DNA from: Myxococcales bacterium
GTDB lineage: Bacteria; Myxococcota; UBA727; VGSZ01
Assembly (NCBI GenBank): GCA_023248635.1
Contig: JAHFED010000001.1
Span: 1 to 64,000 of the forward strand
DNA length: 64,000 nucleotides
Direction: 5' to 3'
Below the pieces are notes generated by a model, which saw nothing but the letters and a program-made list of their open reading frames with translations, made no database searches and had not been told where the DNA came from. Every line of letters starts with the position of its first letter. Position 1 is the stretch's first letter. This document shows positions 32,710 to 39,976 of this stretch, piece by piece. The position numbers and the translations under genes were made by a program.

Positions 32710-33912
32710 GTGAACATTCCGCCGCCGCCGCCAGCGCCCGCTGGAGGAACTGGATACCCGCCCCACCTTCCCGGAGGCTCCGGAGGAGGAGGTGGAGGCG
32801 CACCCGCCGCCGCCCCGCCGCCCCAGGCCCCGCCGCAACAGCAGTACGCGCCGCCGCCGCCGCAGCAGCAGTACGCGCCACCGCCGCCCCAGCAGCAGTA
32901 CGCGCCGCCACAGCAGCAGTACCAGCAGCCTCCGCAGCAGCAGTACCAGCAGCCTCCGCAGCAGCAGTACCAGCAGCCCCCGCAGTACGCGCCTTCGCCG
33001 GGTGTTCAGGCTTCGGCTCCTCCGCAGCCCGCTGCAGCCGCTGGCGCCCCGGTGCGCACCATCCGCAAGTACGACGCCGTCATTGTCGACGTCGTCCGCC
33101 GCACCCACGACGCTTCGTCGGTATACTTTTTCATCGGCGATGCTCCGGCGTACAAGGCTGGGCAGTTCTTGAGCATCGATCCGCACCAGTTTCCCGAGCT
33201 GAAGCGCTGGATTGAGTATCTCGAAATGCTCAAGGGCAAGAAGGAGCCCATTCGCTCCTATTCCTTGCAATCAGCGCCCGGCGAAAAGTGCATGGCAATC
33301 TGCACCAAGGCCGAGGATTACGACCCCAAGGTGCACAAGTACCCCCCGGTCCTGTCCCCCCTGATGGCGTCGGGATCGCTCAAGGGCCGCGAGGTCGTCA
33401 TCGGCGGCTTCACCGGCGCCTACTTCATCCCCGACGACATCTCCAACGTCACCGACCAGGTCCTGCACTTCGTCGCCGGCTCTGGTGTGGTGCCGAACTA
33501 CGGGATGCTGAAGGACGAGCTGCGCAACAACAAAAACCCGCGCGTGAAGCACGTAATGATCGACGTCAACAAGACCGTCGGCGACATCATCCTTCACGAG
33601 CAGCTCCGGGCATTGGCAAAGGCCTATCCGGATCGCTTCGAGTTCATCAACTTCATCACGCGCGAAGATCCATCGTATCTCGGGCCGGGCTACTACAAGG
33701 GCCGGCCGTCGACGGAGTTCGTGCGTCGTTACGTGCGCGATCCCGGCAGCGTCCGGGCCTACGCCTGCGGTGCGGCGATCACGAAGTACCACCGCGAAGC
33801 GGCCAAGCAGACGGGCACCGAGCCCCAGCCCCGCTTCATGGAGTCCGTGGAACAGATTGTTCACGAGCTCGGCATGCCCAAGCCTCACTTCAAGAAAGAG
33901 GAGTTCGGTTGA
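32710..33912 (+). CDS. FAD/NAD(P)-binding oxidoreductase with a Pro/Gln/Tyr-rich N-terminal tail
   Basis: 400 residues. Residues 1-110 are low complexity (repeated QQQYAPPPP and QQQYQQPP units), probably disordered. The rest is a ferredoxin-NADP reductase-type module: FAD site with RSYSLQSAPG (RxYS motif), GQFLSID, HFVAGSGVVPNYGML for the NAD(P) phosphate, and a C-terminal ACGAAITKYH. Equivalent modules serve oxygenases or ferredoxins; no partner gene is adjacent, so electron acceptor is unknown. GTG 32710 follows AAGGAGGA (32696-32703) at normal spacing and is firmly supported. A strong terminator follows. Confidence 0.88.
   Translation: MNIPPPPPAPAGGTGYPPHLPGGSGGGGGGAPAAAPPPQAPPQQQYAPPPPQQQYAPPPPQQQYAPPQQQYQQPPQQQYQQPPQQQYQQPPQYAPSPGVQASAPPQPAAAAGAPVRTIRKYDAVIVDVVRRTHDASSVYFFIGDAPAYKAGQFLSIDPHQFPELKRWIEYLEMLKGKKEPIRSYSLQSAPGEKCMAICTKAEDYDPKVHKYPPVLSPLMASGSLKGREVVIGGFTGAYFIPDDISNVTDQVLHFVAGSGVVPNYGMLKDELRNNKNPRVKHVMIDVNKTVGDIILHEQLRALAKAYPDRFEFINFITREDPSYLGPGYYKGRPSTEFVRRYVRDPGSVRAYACGAAITKYHREAAKQTGTEPQPRFMESVEQIVHELGMPKPHFKKEEFG
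32830..32985 (+). repeat. CAGCAGTAC-rich coding tandem repeat
   Basis: Imperfect repeats of CAGCAGTACGCGCCG and CAGTACCAGCAGCCTCCG encode QQYAPPP and QQYQQPP. Near-identical DNA copies in a row suggest slippage-driven length changes in the disordered tail of the reductase. Confidence 0.9.
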
Positions 33913-33956
33913 CGACGCCGCTCGCCGCCTGCACGGCGGGCTGACGACGTTGATGC

Positions 33957-33991
33957 AAAGGAAAAGCGGCCCCTGGGGCCGCTTTTCCTTT
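33957..33991. terminator. Bidirectional intrinsic terminator
   Basis: Perfect 17-base arms AAAGGAAAAGCGGCCCC and GGGGCCGCTTTTCCTTT separated by one T. In each direction the stem ends in a T-rich run (CTTTTCCTTT). It terminates the reductase gene rightward and could terminate a leftward transcript starting near the Fur box. Confidence 0.93.
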
Positions 33992-33998
33992 GTGCGCG

Positions 33999-34029
33999 AG
34001 AGATCATTTCCGACTCGGAAATCATCTCT
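33999..34029. other. Second hairpin in an AT-rich intergenic segment
   Basis: Arms AGAGATCATTTCCGA and TCGGAAATCATCTCT pair with one mismatch around a central C. It lies 8 bases from the terminator, in an AT-rich segment that runs to about 34090 and contrasts with the GC-rich surroundings. Together they look like the 3' part of a small structured RNA read leftward; there is no coding potential. Confidence 0.5.
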
Positions 34030-34137
34030 ACACGCTGAATCTTAACTCTCATCGAAACTATTCATTGACACTTTTTTGAGATGGAGTTAGCAGGGCCCCT
34101 CCCTAAAGGGCGGGGGGTGGGTGGTGGGCCCAATTTT

Positions 34138-34156
34138 GATAATGATTCTCATTCTC
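34138..34156. promoter_or_regulatory. Fur box without an obvious protein-coding target
   Basis: GATAATGATTCTCATTCTC matches 16 of 19 positions of the classical Fur consensus GATAATGATAATCATTATC. It sits in the 388-base gap between convergent genes (reductase 33912; XRE regulator stop 34301), so it cannot be a promoter for either. A -10-like TATCAAAAT overlaps it on the minus strand. Confidence 0.75.
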
Positions 34157-34300
34157 GAGCGCTCGTTCGCTCTCGCAGCCACCTTGGGCCGCCCGAGACC
34201 ACCGCACCGAGCCCTTGACCTCGTCGACGCGCCTCCAGCCGCAAGGAGCGTCAGCACTCGATTGAACCCCGGATGGTGCAGCGCGGCGCGCCCACCAGAA

Positions 34301-34909
34301 CTACTTCTGCGCTTCCACATAGGTCATCACCAGATATAGAATCGCATCGCTATCACCTGTGTTCCTGTATGAATGGGCGACGTCGGCGTCGAAGACCAGC
34401 GCATCGCCGGGGCCCATCGCATGCGGGATGTCGTCGACGACGATTTCAACTTTGCCCTTGCTGACCACCAGGTTCTCGCGGGTGCCAGGAGCATGGGCGT
34501 CGGCGTTTTCGATGCCGCCTTTTTTCAGCTCCAATTCATAGAACTCGACGCGGCGGGGCTCATCAAAAGGAAAGAGGGCCCGCGACGAAAAAGTTCCATC
34601 GTGAGAGGTCAGGCGCTTCGTCTTCGCCGCCTGCAACACGCGGGTGCCGCTGGTGGCCTTCTGCGCCGTGATCAAAGCGGAGAAAGGCAGGTCGAGGGCG
34701 CGCGCGATCTTCCACAGCACGTTGATGGTCGGCGCCGACTGACCGAGCTCGATCTGGCCCAGCATCGCGCGACTGACGCCAGAGAGCTTCGCCAATCCCT
34801 CGAGGGAGAGACCGCGTTCGCCCCGCAGACGGCGGAGGTTGGCTCCCACGATGGGGGCGAGGTCCGGCGAGGCGGGCTCCTCTTTGGCTTTGTCTTCGTC
34901 GTCGGCCAT
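34301..34909 (-). CDS. XRE-family regulator with a C-terminal cupin domain
   Basis: 202 residues. Helix-turn-helix at about 20-75 (LRRLRGERGLSLEGLAKLSGVSRAMLGQIE) and a cupin beta barrel at about 125-195 (GTRENLVVSKGKVEI, HAMGPGDALVFDADVAHSY) that binds a small ligand. Such proteins regulate amine, amino-acid or polyamine genes. The N-terminus is acidic (DDEDKAKEEPASPD). It starts 26 bases after the map stop on the same strand, so it is probably co-transcribed with map. Confidence 0.94.
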   Translation of the reverse strand: MADDEDKAKEEPASPDLAPIVGANLRRLRGERGLSLEGLAKLSGVSRAMLGQIELGQSAPTINVLWKIARALDLPFSALITAQKATSGTRVLQAAKTKRLTSHDGTFSSRALFPFDEPRRVEFYELELKKGGIENADAHAPGTRENLVVSKGKVEIVVDDIPHAMGPGDALVFDADVAHSYRNTGDSDAILYLVMTYVEAQK

Positions 34910-34935
34910 CGATCCCTGTCAGTCCGCGCGAGCGC

Positions 34936-35748
34936 TCAGAGGAAAGTGTCGCCTTCGCGCAAGGTCAGCACTTCGACGCCTTTGTCGGTGACGGCGATGG
35001 TGTGCTCGAACTGCGCGGACAATTTTCCGTCGGCGGTGATGGCCGTCCAGTGGTCGGACAGGGTCTTGGTCTCGAAACGACCGGCGTTGATCATGGGTTC
35101 GATGGTGAAGACCATGCCACGCTCGATGCGGGGCCCGCGCTTGGCGCCCGTGAAGTAGTGCGGCACCTGGGGGGCGGTGTGAAAGACCCGGCCGACGCCG
35201 TGGCCGACGAAGTCTTCGACGACGGAGAAGCCCTGCTCGTGCGCATAGGTCTCTATGGCTTTGCCGATGTCGTTGATGCGCCCGCCCTCTTTCACGGCGC
35301 GAATTCCGCGGCGCAGGCACTCCTCGGTGGCCTCGACCAACTTCTGGGCGTGGGGAGGGGGCGTGCCAACGAAGAAGGTGCGAGAGGTGTCGCCGAACCA
35401 GCCGTCGACGATGGGGCTGACGTCGATGTTGATGATGTCGCCCTCCTTGAGCTTCTCTTTCTTCGAGGGGATGCCGTGGCAGACGACGTGGTTCACCGAG
35501 GTGCAGATGCTGCGCGGGAAAGAGCCGGGGCTGCCGACGCCGTTGGGATAGCCGAGGGGGCCGTTGGTGTGGCCGCGCTCGGTGGTCCAGGCGACGGCGG
35601 CGTCGTCGAGGTCTTGGGTGGTGACCCCAGGCTTGAGAAAGCTGGCGACGTGCCACAGCATCTCGGCCGCCGCTCGACCTGCCTTGCGCATGCAGTCGAT
35701 CTCGGCGGGAGACAGGAGGGTGATGCGGTCTCGGCTCTTCGCGTCCAT
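34936..35748 (-). CDS. map: Methionine aminopeptidase
   Basis: Removes the initiator Met from nascent chains. About 270 residues. Dinuclear metal ligands are visible: Asp in INIDVSPIVDG and GWFGDTSRTF, His in FVGHGVGRVFH, Glu in FTIEPM, and Glu in FEHTIAV; the P1 pocket loop CTSVNHVVCHG is present. Start is ATG 35748 (MDAKSRDRITLLSP) by homology, though no ribosome site precedes it; GTG 35790 would add 14 residues. Divergent from the kinase gene (128 bases). Confidence 0.96.
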   Translation of the reverse strand: MDAKSRDRITLLSPAEIDCMRKAGRAAAEMLWHVASFLKPGVTTQDLDDAAVAWTTERGHTNGPLGYPNGVGSPGSFPRSICTSVNHVVCHGIPSKKEKLKEGDIINIDVSPIVDGWFGDTSRTFFVGTPPPHAQKLVEATEECLRRGIRAVKEGGRINDIGKAIETYAHEQGFSVVEDFVGHGVGRVFHTAPQVPHYFTGAKRGPRIERGMVFTIEPMINAGRFETKTLSDHWTAITADGKLSAQFEHTIAVTDKGVEVLTLREGDTFL

Positions 35749-35876
35749 GCGTGTAGGTCTACGCCCGACGACGTCGTCGAGCAACGCCACTTCGCGGGCC
35801 GGCGGCCTCGGCGCTCCGGCGGCTGGGACAAGCAGCGATCGCGCGCGCCTCCTGCCGGACGGGTAGAGTCGAAGCA

Positions 35877-38213
35877 GTGTCAGCGTCGAAGCCGCCGGAT
35901 CGGGGTGGCTCTCCCCTCGTTACGGGAGAGGTGACGGCGTCGGCGCGCCGCGGCCATCCGCGATCGGTCTCCTCGCTCCTCAACGAGCTGCCGTCGAAGC
36001 ACAAAAGCCGGACCGGACAGCCCGTCGACGTCGACCTCGACAGCGTCAACGACGGCGACATCATCGATGGGTCGTCCGAAGATCCAGGGATGTTGATCGC
36101 CGGCTCTGGCCTGACGGGCTCTGCCGAACTGCACCCGCTGGTGAAACCCATGGTGTCGGGAGAGCTCCCCGGCGACGACGACGAAGCCGACTCCACTGCC
36201 AAGCGCCACGTCCCCGACGACGGCGCCCTGCCCGACAGCGAGCGCAGCTTCGGCCCCTACACGCTGCTGCGCCGCCTCGCTTTTGGCGGCATGGGTGAGG
36301 TGTTCCTGGCGCGCCGCGACGCCAACATTTCGGGCCCGCTGGGGGCGGCTTCTGGCGTGCGCTCGGGCTTGGCGCGGCTCGTCGTCATCAAGCGCATCCT
36401 CAACCACATGCGGCGCGACGAGAAGCACCGCCAGATGTTCGTCGACGAAGCCCGGGTCCAAACGCTGCTGCGCTCCTCGCACATCGTGCAGATCCACGAC
36501 GTCGGCGAGATCGATGGCCAGGTCTTCCTCGCCATGGAGCACGTGCACGGTCCGTCGTGGCGCGGGCTCATCGATCGCTGCCGCAAGCTCAAGCAGCACA
36601 TCCCGGTCGCCTACGTCGTCGATATGATGGTCCATGCAGCCGAGGGGCTCAGCTATGCCCACAACCTGCACGACGCGGGCACGGGCTCGGCGCTGCGCAT
36701 CGTGCACCGAGACATCAACCCCCACAACGTGCTCGTCACCTACGACGGCGTCGTGAAGCTCATCGACTTCGGCATCGCCAAGAGCGAGTTGCGCGAACAG
36801 CAGACCGAGACCGGCACCATCAAGGGCAAGTTTGCCTACATGTCGCCGGAGCAGTCCGCCGCCGAGCCCCTCGACGCGCGCAGTGATTTGTTCGCCCTCG
36901 GCATCTGCCTCTACGAGCTGCTCACGCTCACCAACCCCTTCAAGAAGGGGAACATCGTCTTGTCCCTCGAGGCCATCCAAAAGAGCGACCCCCGCCCTGT
37001 GGGCTCGCTGCGACCGGGTGCCGCCTTCTTGTCTCCCGTCGTCGAGCGCATGCTGCGAAAGAACCCCGACGACCGCTTCGCCGACTGCGCCGAGGTCGCC
37101 GCCGCCCTGCGCCAGCTGCGCCAGGACGGATTGGTGCCCGAGCCCAAGCAGCCTTTGCCGACGTGGCTGCGGGAGGTCTTCGCAGAAGAGATCCAAGCCC
37201 ACCTGCGGGTCCTCGATCAGACCGGATCCGACGTCGACGTCGCCGTCTCGTCCACCCACCTGCGCCACACGGGCTCTTTTCCCCTCGCCGCGCGGCCGCT
37301 GCCTCCCGACCCGACTGCCGAAGACCTCCCGCTCCCCGCAAGCCTGCTGCCCGAGGGACACGGCACCGGACCCACCGGCGCCCTGCAACTCGCGCCGCCG
37401 CCCCGCCGTGCTCCGCTGATGGCCGCCAGCCTCGCCGCCGCCCTCGTCGCTCTCGTCGCGCTGGCGGGCTGGTATTTTTCACGCGACCCATCGCCTCAGC
37501 CCGTCGTCGCCGTCGACGTCACGCCCCAGGTCCTGACCCACGTCGATCCCGTTGCCGTGGTGGTCGTCGACGCCGGCCAGCCCGCGGCCCAAGAAGCCCA
37601 ACCCGCCGTCGTCGACGCCGGCGCCATCGTCGGCGACAACGAGCCCGACGTGGTGCAAAACCGCAGGCACAAGCCCGAGCGCCGACATCCAGACAAGAAC
37701 GCCAAAGCCGCCAAAGCGGAGAAGACCGAGAAGACCGAAGTCGTCGACGCCGGTGAGAAGGTCGAGAAGGTCGAGAAGGTCGAGAAGGTCGAGAAGGTCG
37801 AGAAGGTCGAGAAGGTCGAGAAGGTCGAGAAGGTCGAGAAGGTCGAGAAGGTCGAGAAGGTCGAGAAGGTCGAGAAGGTCGTCGACGTCGTCGGCAAAGT
37901 CACCGTTTCTGCCGAGGGCTTCGTGGTCCGCGGCGCACGCAACGTCGGAGAAAAATCACCCGCAGTGCTCGTCGTCGACGACGCAGACGCTCCCTTCAAG
38001 CTCAAGCTGCGCGTCTCCGTCGATGGCAGCGGCGCGCCCCGCGTGTCCGTCGAGAGCGATCCCTGGGCCATCGTTCGTGTCGATCAGGTAGGACGAGGCA
38101 AGACCCCCGTCACCAACGTCGCTCTGATCGCCGGACGCAAGATGTCGCTCTCCCTGTCAAACCCCAGCGGGGCGCAGATGGACGTCTCGTTGACCTTCAC
38201 CGGCAAGCCCTGA
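35877..38213 (+). CDS. Membrane-anchored Ser/Thr protein kinase with EKV repeat stalk and PEGA-like domain
   Basis: 778 residues. N-terminal 125 residues are disordered. Kinase about 128-400: FGGMGEVFLAR loop, VIKRIL Lys, HRDINPHNVLV, IDFGIA and SPEQS. A Pro/Ala linker leads to one membrane helix (about 512-532, AASLAAALVALVALAGW). The exported part has an Ala/Val/Asp spacer, 14 exact repeats of EKV (627-668), and a C-terminal PEGA-like fold (WAIVRVDQVGRGKTPVT). This topology suggests a receptor kinase whose exported part senses the envelope. GTG 35877 is supported by position after a divergent gap; the protein is one of three such kinases in the window. Confidence 0.92.
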   Translation: MSASKPPDRGGSPLVTGEVTASARRGHPRSVSSLLNELPSKHKSRTGQPVDVDLDSVNDGDIIDGSSEDPGMLIAGSGLTGSAELHPLVKPMVSGELPGDDDEADSTAKRHVPDDGALPDSERSFGPYTLLRRLAFGGMGEVFLARRDANISGPLGAASGVRSGLARLVVIKRILNHMRRDEKHRQMFVDEARVQTLLRSSHIVQIHDVGEIDGQVFLAMEHVHGPSWRGLIDRCRKLKQHIPVAYVVDMMVHAAEGLSYAHNLHDAGTGSALRIVHRDINPHNVLVTYDGVVKLIDFGIAKSELREQQTETGTIKGKFAYMSPEQSAAEPLDARSDLFALGICLYELLTLTNPFKKGNIVLSLEAIQKSDPRPVGSLRPGAAFLSPVVERMLRKNPDDRFADCAEVAAALRQLRQDGLVPEPKQPLPTWLREVFAEEIQAHLRVLDQTGSDVDVAVSSTHLRHTGSFPLAARPLPPDPTAEDLPLPASLLPEGHGTGPTGALQLAPPPRRAPLMAASLAAALVALVALAGWYFSRDPSPQPVVAVDVTPQVLTHVDPVAVVVVDAGQPAAQEAQPAVVDAGAIVGDNEPDVVQNRRHKPERRHPDKNAKAAKAEKTEKTEVVDAGEKVEKVEKVEKVEKVEKVEKVEKVEKVEKVEKVEKVEKVEKVVDVVGKVTVSAEGFVVRGARNVGEKSPAVLVVDDADAPFKLKLRVSVDGSGAPRVSVESDPWAIVRVDQVGRGKTPVTNVALIAGRKMSLSLSNPSGAQMDVSLTFTGKP
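37755..37880 (+). repeat. Minisatellite GAGAAGGTC x14
   Basis: Fourteen exact, uninterrupted 9-base units encode (EKV)14 in the stalk of the PEGA-domain kinase. Absence of synonymous changes means recent expansion or active homogenisation, and length variation in frame is expected between strains. Confidence 0.97.
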
Positions 38214-38219
38214 GCAGAC

Positions 38220-38816
38220 TCAGGCTGCGGGCTTGAGCTCCAAGCCGACGACGGAGACCGAATATTCCTTCTGGTCTTCGGTGAACGCCTTGCGGGTCTC
38301 GCCGGCCTTCAGCTCGCGCTCGTCCTCGAAGTGCTGGGCGGTGGCCTGGGGGACAATCTTGAGCTTGAATTCGCCTTCGACGGTGGCCTGACGACCGGCG
38401 GAGGATTTGGGCACGAAGATGTCATGGGCCTTGCTGGTGATGCGCACGCGCTCGTTGGGCTTGTCACCGGCGAGGATCATCCAGCAGCCCATGGGCTGAC
38501 AGACGCTCTCGACCTGGCCGGTCAACTTCACGAGCTTGCCGTCGACATCGGGCTTGCTGATCACCTCGGCTACGGTGAGGGCCGTGAGGTCGGAGAGCTT
38601 GGCCCCGCGGCGCACGACGCCGTCGCCGTCGACCTGCTCCCGATCGATCTTCTGCCCGGTTTTTTCGCCGTGGTGCTGGTCGTTTTCGTTTTTCTCGTCG
38701 TGAGAGGCGGGCTGCGACGTCGGTCCGATGCTCTCGACCGGCGCCGCGTTGCCCCCCTCTTTCGGGCAGGCGGCAAGCAGGGCGACGACGACGAAGAGCG
38801 GGGCTGCTGCGCGCAT
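38220..38816 (-). CDS. DUF4920 lipoprotein
   Basis: 198 residues. Lipoprotein signal PLFVVVALLAAC, then a charged His/Glu/Lys linker (SHDEKNENDQHHGEKTG) and the DUF4920 core with GQVESVCQPMGCWMIL and VRITSKAHDIFVPK. Two Cys in VCQxxGCWM suggest metal or redox chemistry, but no reaction is known. Ten bases after the hemerythrin-like gene, so likely co-transcribed and possibly part of one oxidative or metal-handling function. Confidence 0.85.
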   Translation of the reverse strand: MRAAAPLFVVVALLAACPKEGGNAAPVESIGPTSQPASHDEKNENDQHHGEKTGQKIDREQVDGDGVVRRGAKLSDLTALTVAEVISKPDVDGKLVKLTGQVESVCQPMGCWMILAGDKPNERVRITSKAHDIFVPKSSAGRQATVEGEFKLKIVPQATAQHFEDERELKAGETRKAFTEDQKEYSVSVVGLELKPAA

Positions 38817-38825
38817 GACGAAACC

Positions 38826-39344
38826 TCAGGGTTGGTCGTTGCTAGCCGGCGGCGACGTCTCGGACAACACGCTGCGCAGTCCGGCGACGACGCGGGCCTG
38901 ATCGGCCGCGTCGAGGCGGGCAGCGACGACCGGATATACATAGCGGCGCTCGCGCTCGGTGTGGTGCTCCAAGGTGGCGATGAGTCGGTAGACGTGGGGG
39001 AGCCCCTCGAGCAGGGGCCGCAGCACAGCGGGACCCGCAAGCAGCCCGCGCACACTCTCGATGCCCCGCTGCAAGATGACATGGTCGCCGTCGACAATGT
39101 CGGGCTTGCCGGGTCCCTGCGCGGGGCCGTGCAGGCGATAGCAAGGCATCACGACGTCGTCTTCGAGGCGCAGCCCCACCTCGAGCTCGGTGACGAAGCG
39201 CTCGAAAACAGCGCGCGCGCCGTCGACGTCGACGACCACCAGATGCTCGAGGGTCTGGAACAAGAGCTCGCGCAGCTGGGCGTGGTGTTCGTCGTGGAGC
39301 GCGCCGAGATCCACTGCCGCCCACCCTGAGGTCACAGAACTCAT
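38826..39344 (-). CDS. Hemerythrin-like domain protein
   Basis: 172 residues forming a four-helix bundle with the hemerythrin HHxxxE-like pattern: LHDEHHAQLREL, LRLEDDVVMPCY, DHVILQRGIE and LEHHTERERRYVYP. Such proteins bind a di-iron centre and sense or carry oxygen, NO or iron. Some ligands differ from the canonical set, so iron binding needs confirmation. The first codon lies at the edge of the dispersed element copy 2 (39341-39558), so its promoter would be inside that element. Confidence 0.8.
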   Translation of the reverse strand: MSSVTSGWAAVDLGALHDEHHAQLRELLFQTLEHLVVVDVDGARAVFERFVTELEVGLRLEDDVVMPCYRLHGPAQGPGKPDIVDGDHVILQRGIESVRGLLAGPAVLRPLLEGLPHVYRLIATLEHHTERERRYVYPVVAARLDAADQARVVAGLRSVLSETSPPASNDQP

Positions 39345-39558
39345 CCGGCGTCCGCTTGAAGTTCGACCGCGCTCCGAGATGGGAAAGACCCGGGATGAAG
39401 CGCGTGAAGCGCGCCCGCGGAACGCGGGGTTGGTGGGGGGGCCCGCGTCCGGCTCCGCCGGCGCGGGGGGAGGTCGGCATCAGACCTCCCAGAAGAGCAT
39501 CCCCGACGGAGCTGAACGAGACCGTTCCGCGGTCGAAGCTCAGCGAGATCGGGGATCA
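39341..39558 (-). repeat. MITE-like dispersed element, copy 2 (inverted)
   Basis: About 218 bases, the reverse-complement copy of 18402-18592. Ends read CGCTTGAAGTTCGACCGCGC on this strand and CGCTGAGCTTCGACCGCGG from the opposite side, imperfect terminal inverted repeats. It has an extra C/G-rich insert near 39450-39475 absent from copy 1. It abuts the hemerythrin gene start and the tRNA region. No transposase inside. Confidence 0.85.
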
Positions 39559-39592
39559 TGCGGCCTCGCAGCGGTTCAAGATCGAACCAGAA

Positions 39593-39624
39593 GGCCTGCC
39601 GACACCAGGAGGTGTCGACAGGCC
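39593..39624 (-). terminator. Long hairpin downstream of the first tRNA-Ser
   Basis: Arms GGCCTGCCGACACC and GGTGTCGACAGGCC around AGGA, nearly perfect. It lies 10 bases beyond the 3' end of tRNA-Ser(GGA) as transcribed leftward, followed by the modest T-rich TTCTGGTT. Likely processing or termination signal. Confidence 0.65.
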
Positions 39625-39633
39625 CGCTCGGTC

Positions 39634-39723
39634 TGGCGGAGAGAGAGGGATTCGAACCCTCGAACGAGTTTCCCCGTTACACACTTTCCAGGCGTGCGCC
39701 TTCAGCCACTCGGCCATCTCTCC
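39634..39723 (-). tRNA. tRNA-Ser (anticodon GGA)
   Basis: 90 nt class II tRNA with long variable arm. Acceptor GGAGAGA pairs with TCTCTCC; the anticodon loop is CTGGAAA with GGA. The T arm contains GGTTCGAATCC. CCA is encoded (39634-39636 on the plus strand as TGG). Reads UCC/UCU codons. Confidence 0.97.
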
Positions 39724-39817
39724 GTATCCGGTTTTCTTCGGCTGGGTCGACGTCGACCCAGCAGCCGAGAGGCCTGACAAAAACCCACGCTCGAGGCCGC
39801 CCTTGAGCATGCAACTC

Positions 39818-39841
39818 TTCACGACGCTTCTGCGTCGTGAA
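39818..39841 (-). other. Hairpin between the two tRNA-Ser genes
   Basis: Arms TTCACGACGC and GCGTCGTGAA around TTCT, perfect. It is 5 bases from the 3' end of tRNA-Ser(CGA). No T-tract follows in the leftward direction, so it may aid RNA processing rather than terminate. Confidence 0.6.
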
Positions 39842-39846
39842 GCCAC

Positions 39847-39936
39847 TGGCGGACAGCTAGGGATTCGAACCCCAGATACCCTCGCGGGTACTCCTGATTT
39901 CGAGTCAGGTGCCTTCAGCCACTCGGCCAGCTGTCC
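39847..39936 (-). tRNA. tRNA-Ser (anticodon CGA)
   Basis: 90 nt class II tRNA. Acceptor GGACAGC pairs with GCTGTCC; anticodon loop CTCGAAA gives CGA, reading UCG. T arm GGTTCGAATCC, long variable arm and encoded CCA as in its neighbour. UCG is a frequent Ser codon in this GC-rich genome. Confidence 0.97.
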
Positions 39937-39976
39937 ACACGCCAAAGACCTACCACGGCCGATGATGACGTCAACG

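Noticed and set aside
31162-33270. XseA start at the far upstream end of the frame (702 residues)
   Set aside because: The extra residues are antisense to the reductase gene and are Arg/Leu-rich noise; homology begins near GTG 32595.
34121-34339. Small open frame overlapping the Fur box as its target
   Set aside because: It starts before the box, has no ribosome site and no sensible protein features.
37755-37880. GAGAAGGTC tract as CRISPR or a regulatory array
   Set aside because: It is a 9-base, in-frame coding tandem repeat without spacers.
39450-39475. GC-rich insert of element copy 2 as a separate element
   Set aside because: Too short to judge, and it has no ends or repeats of its own.
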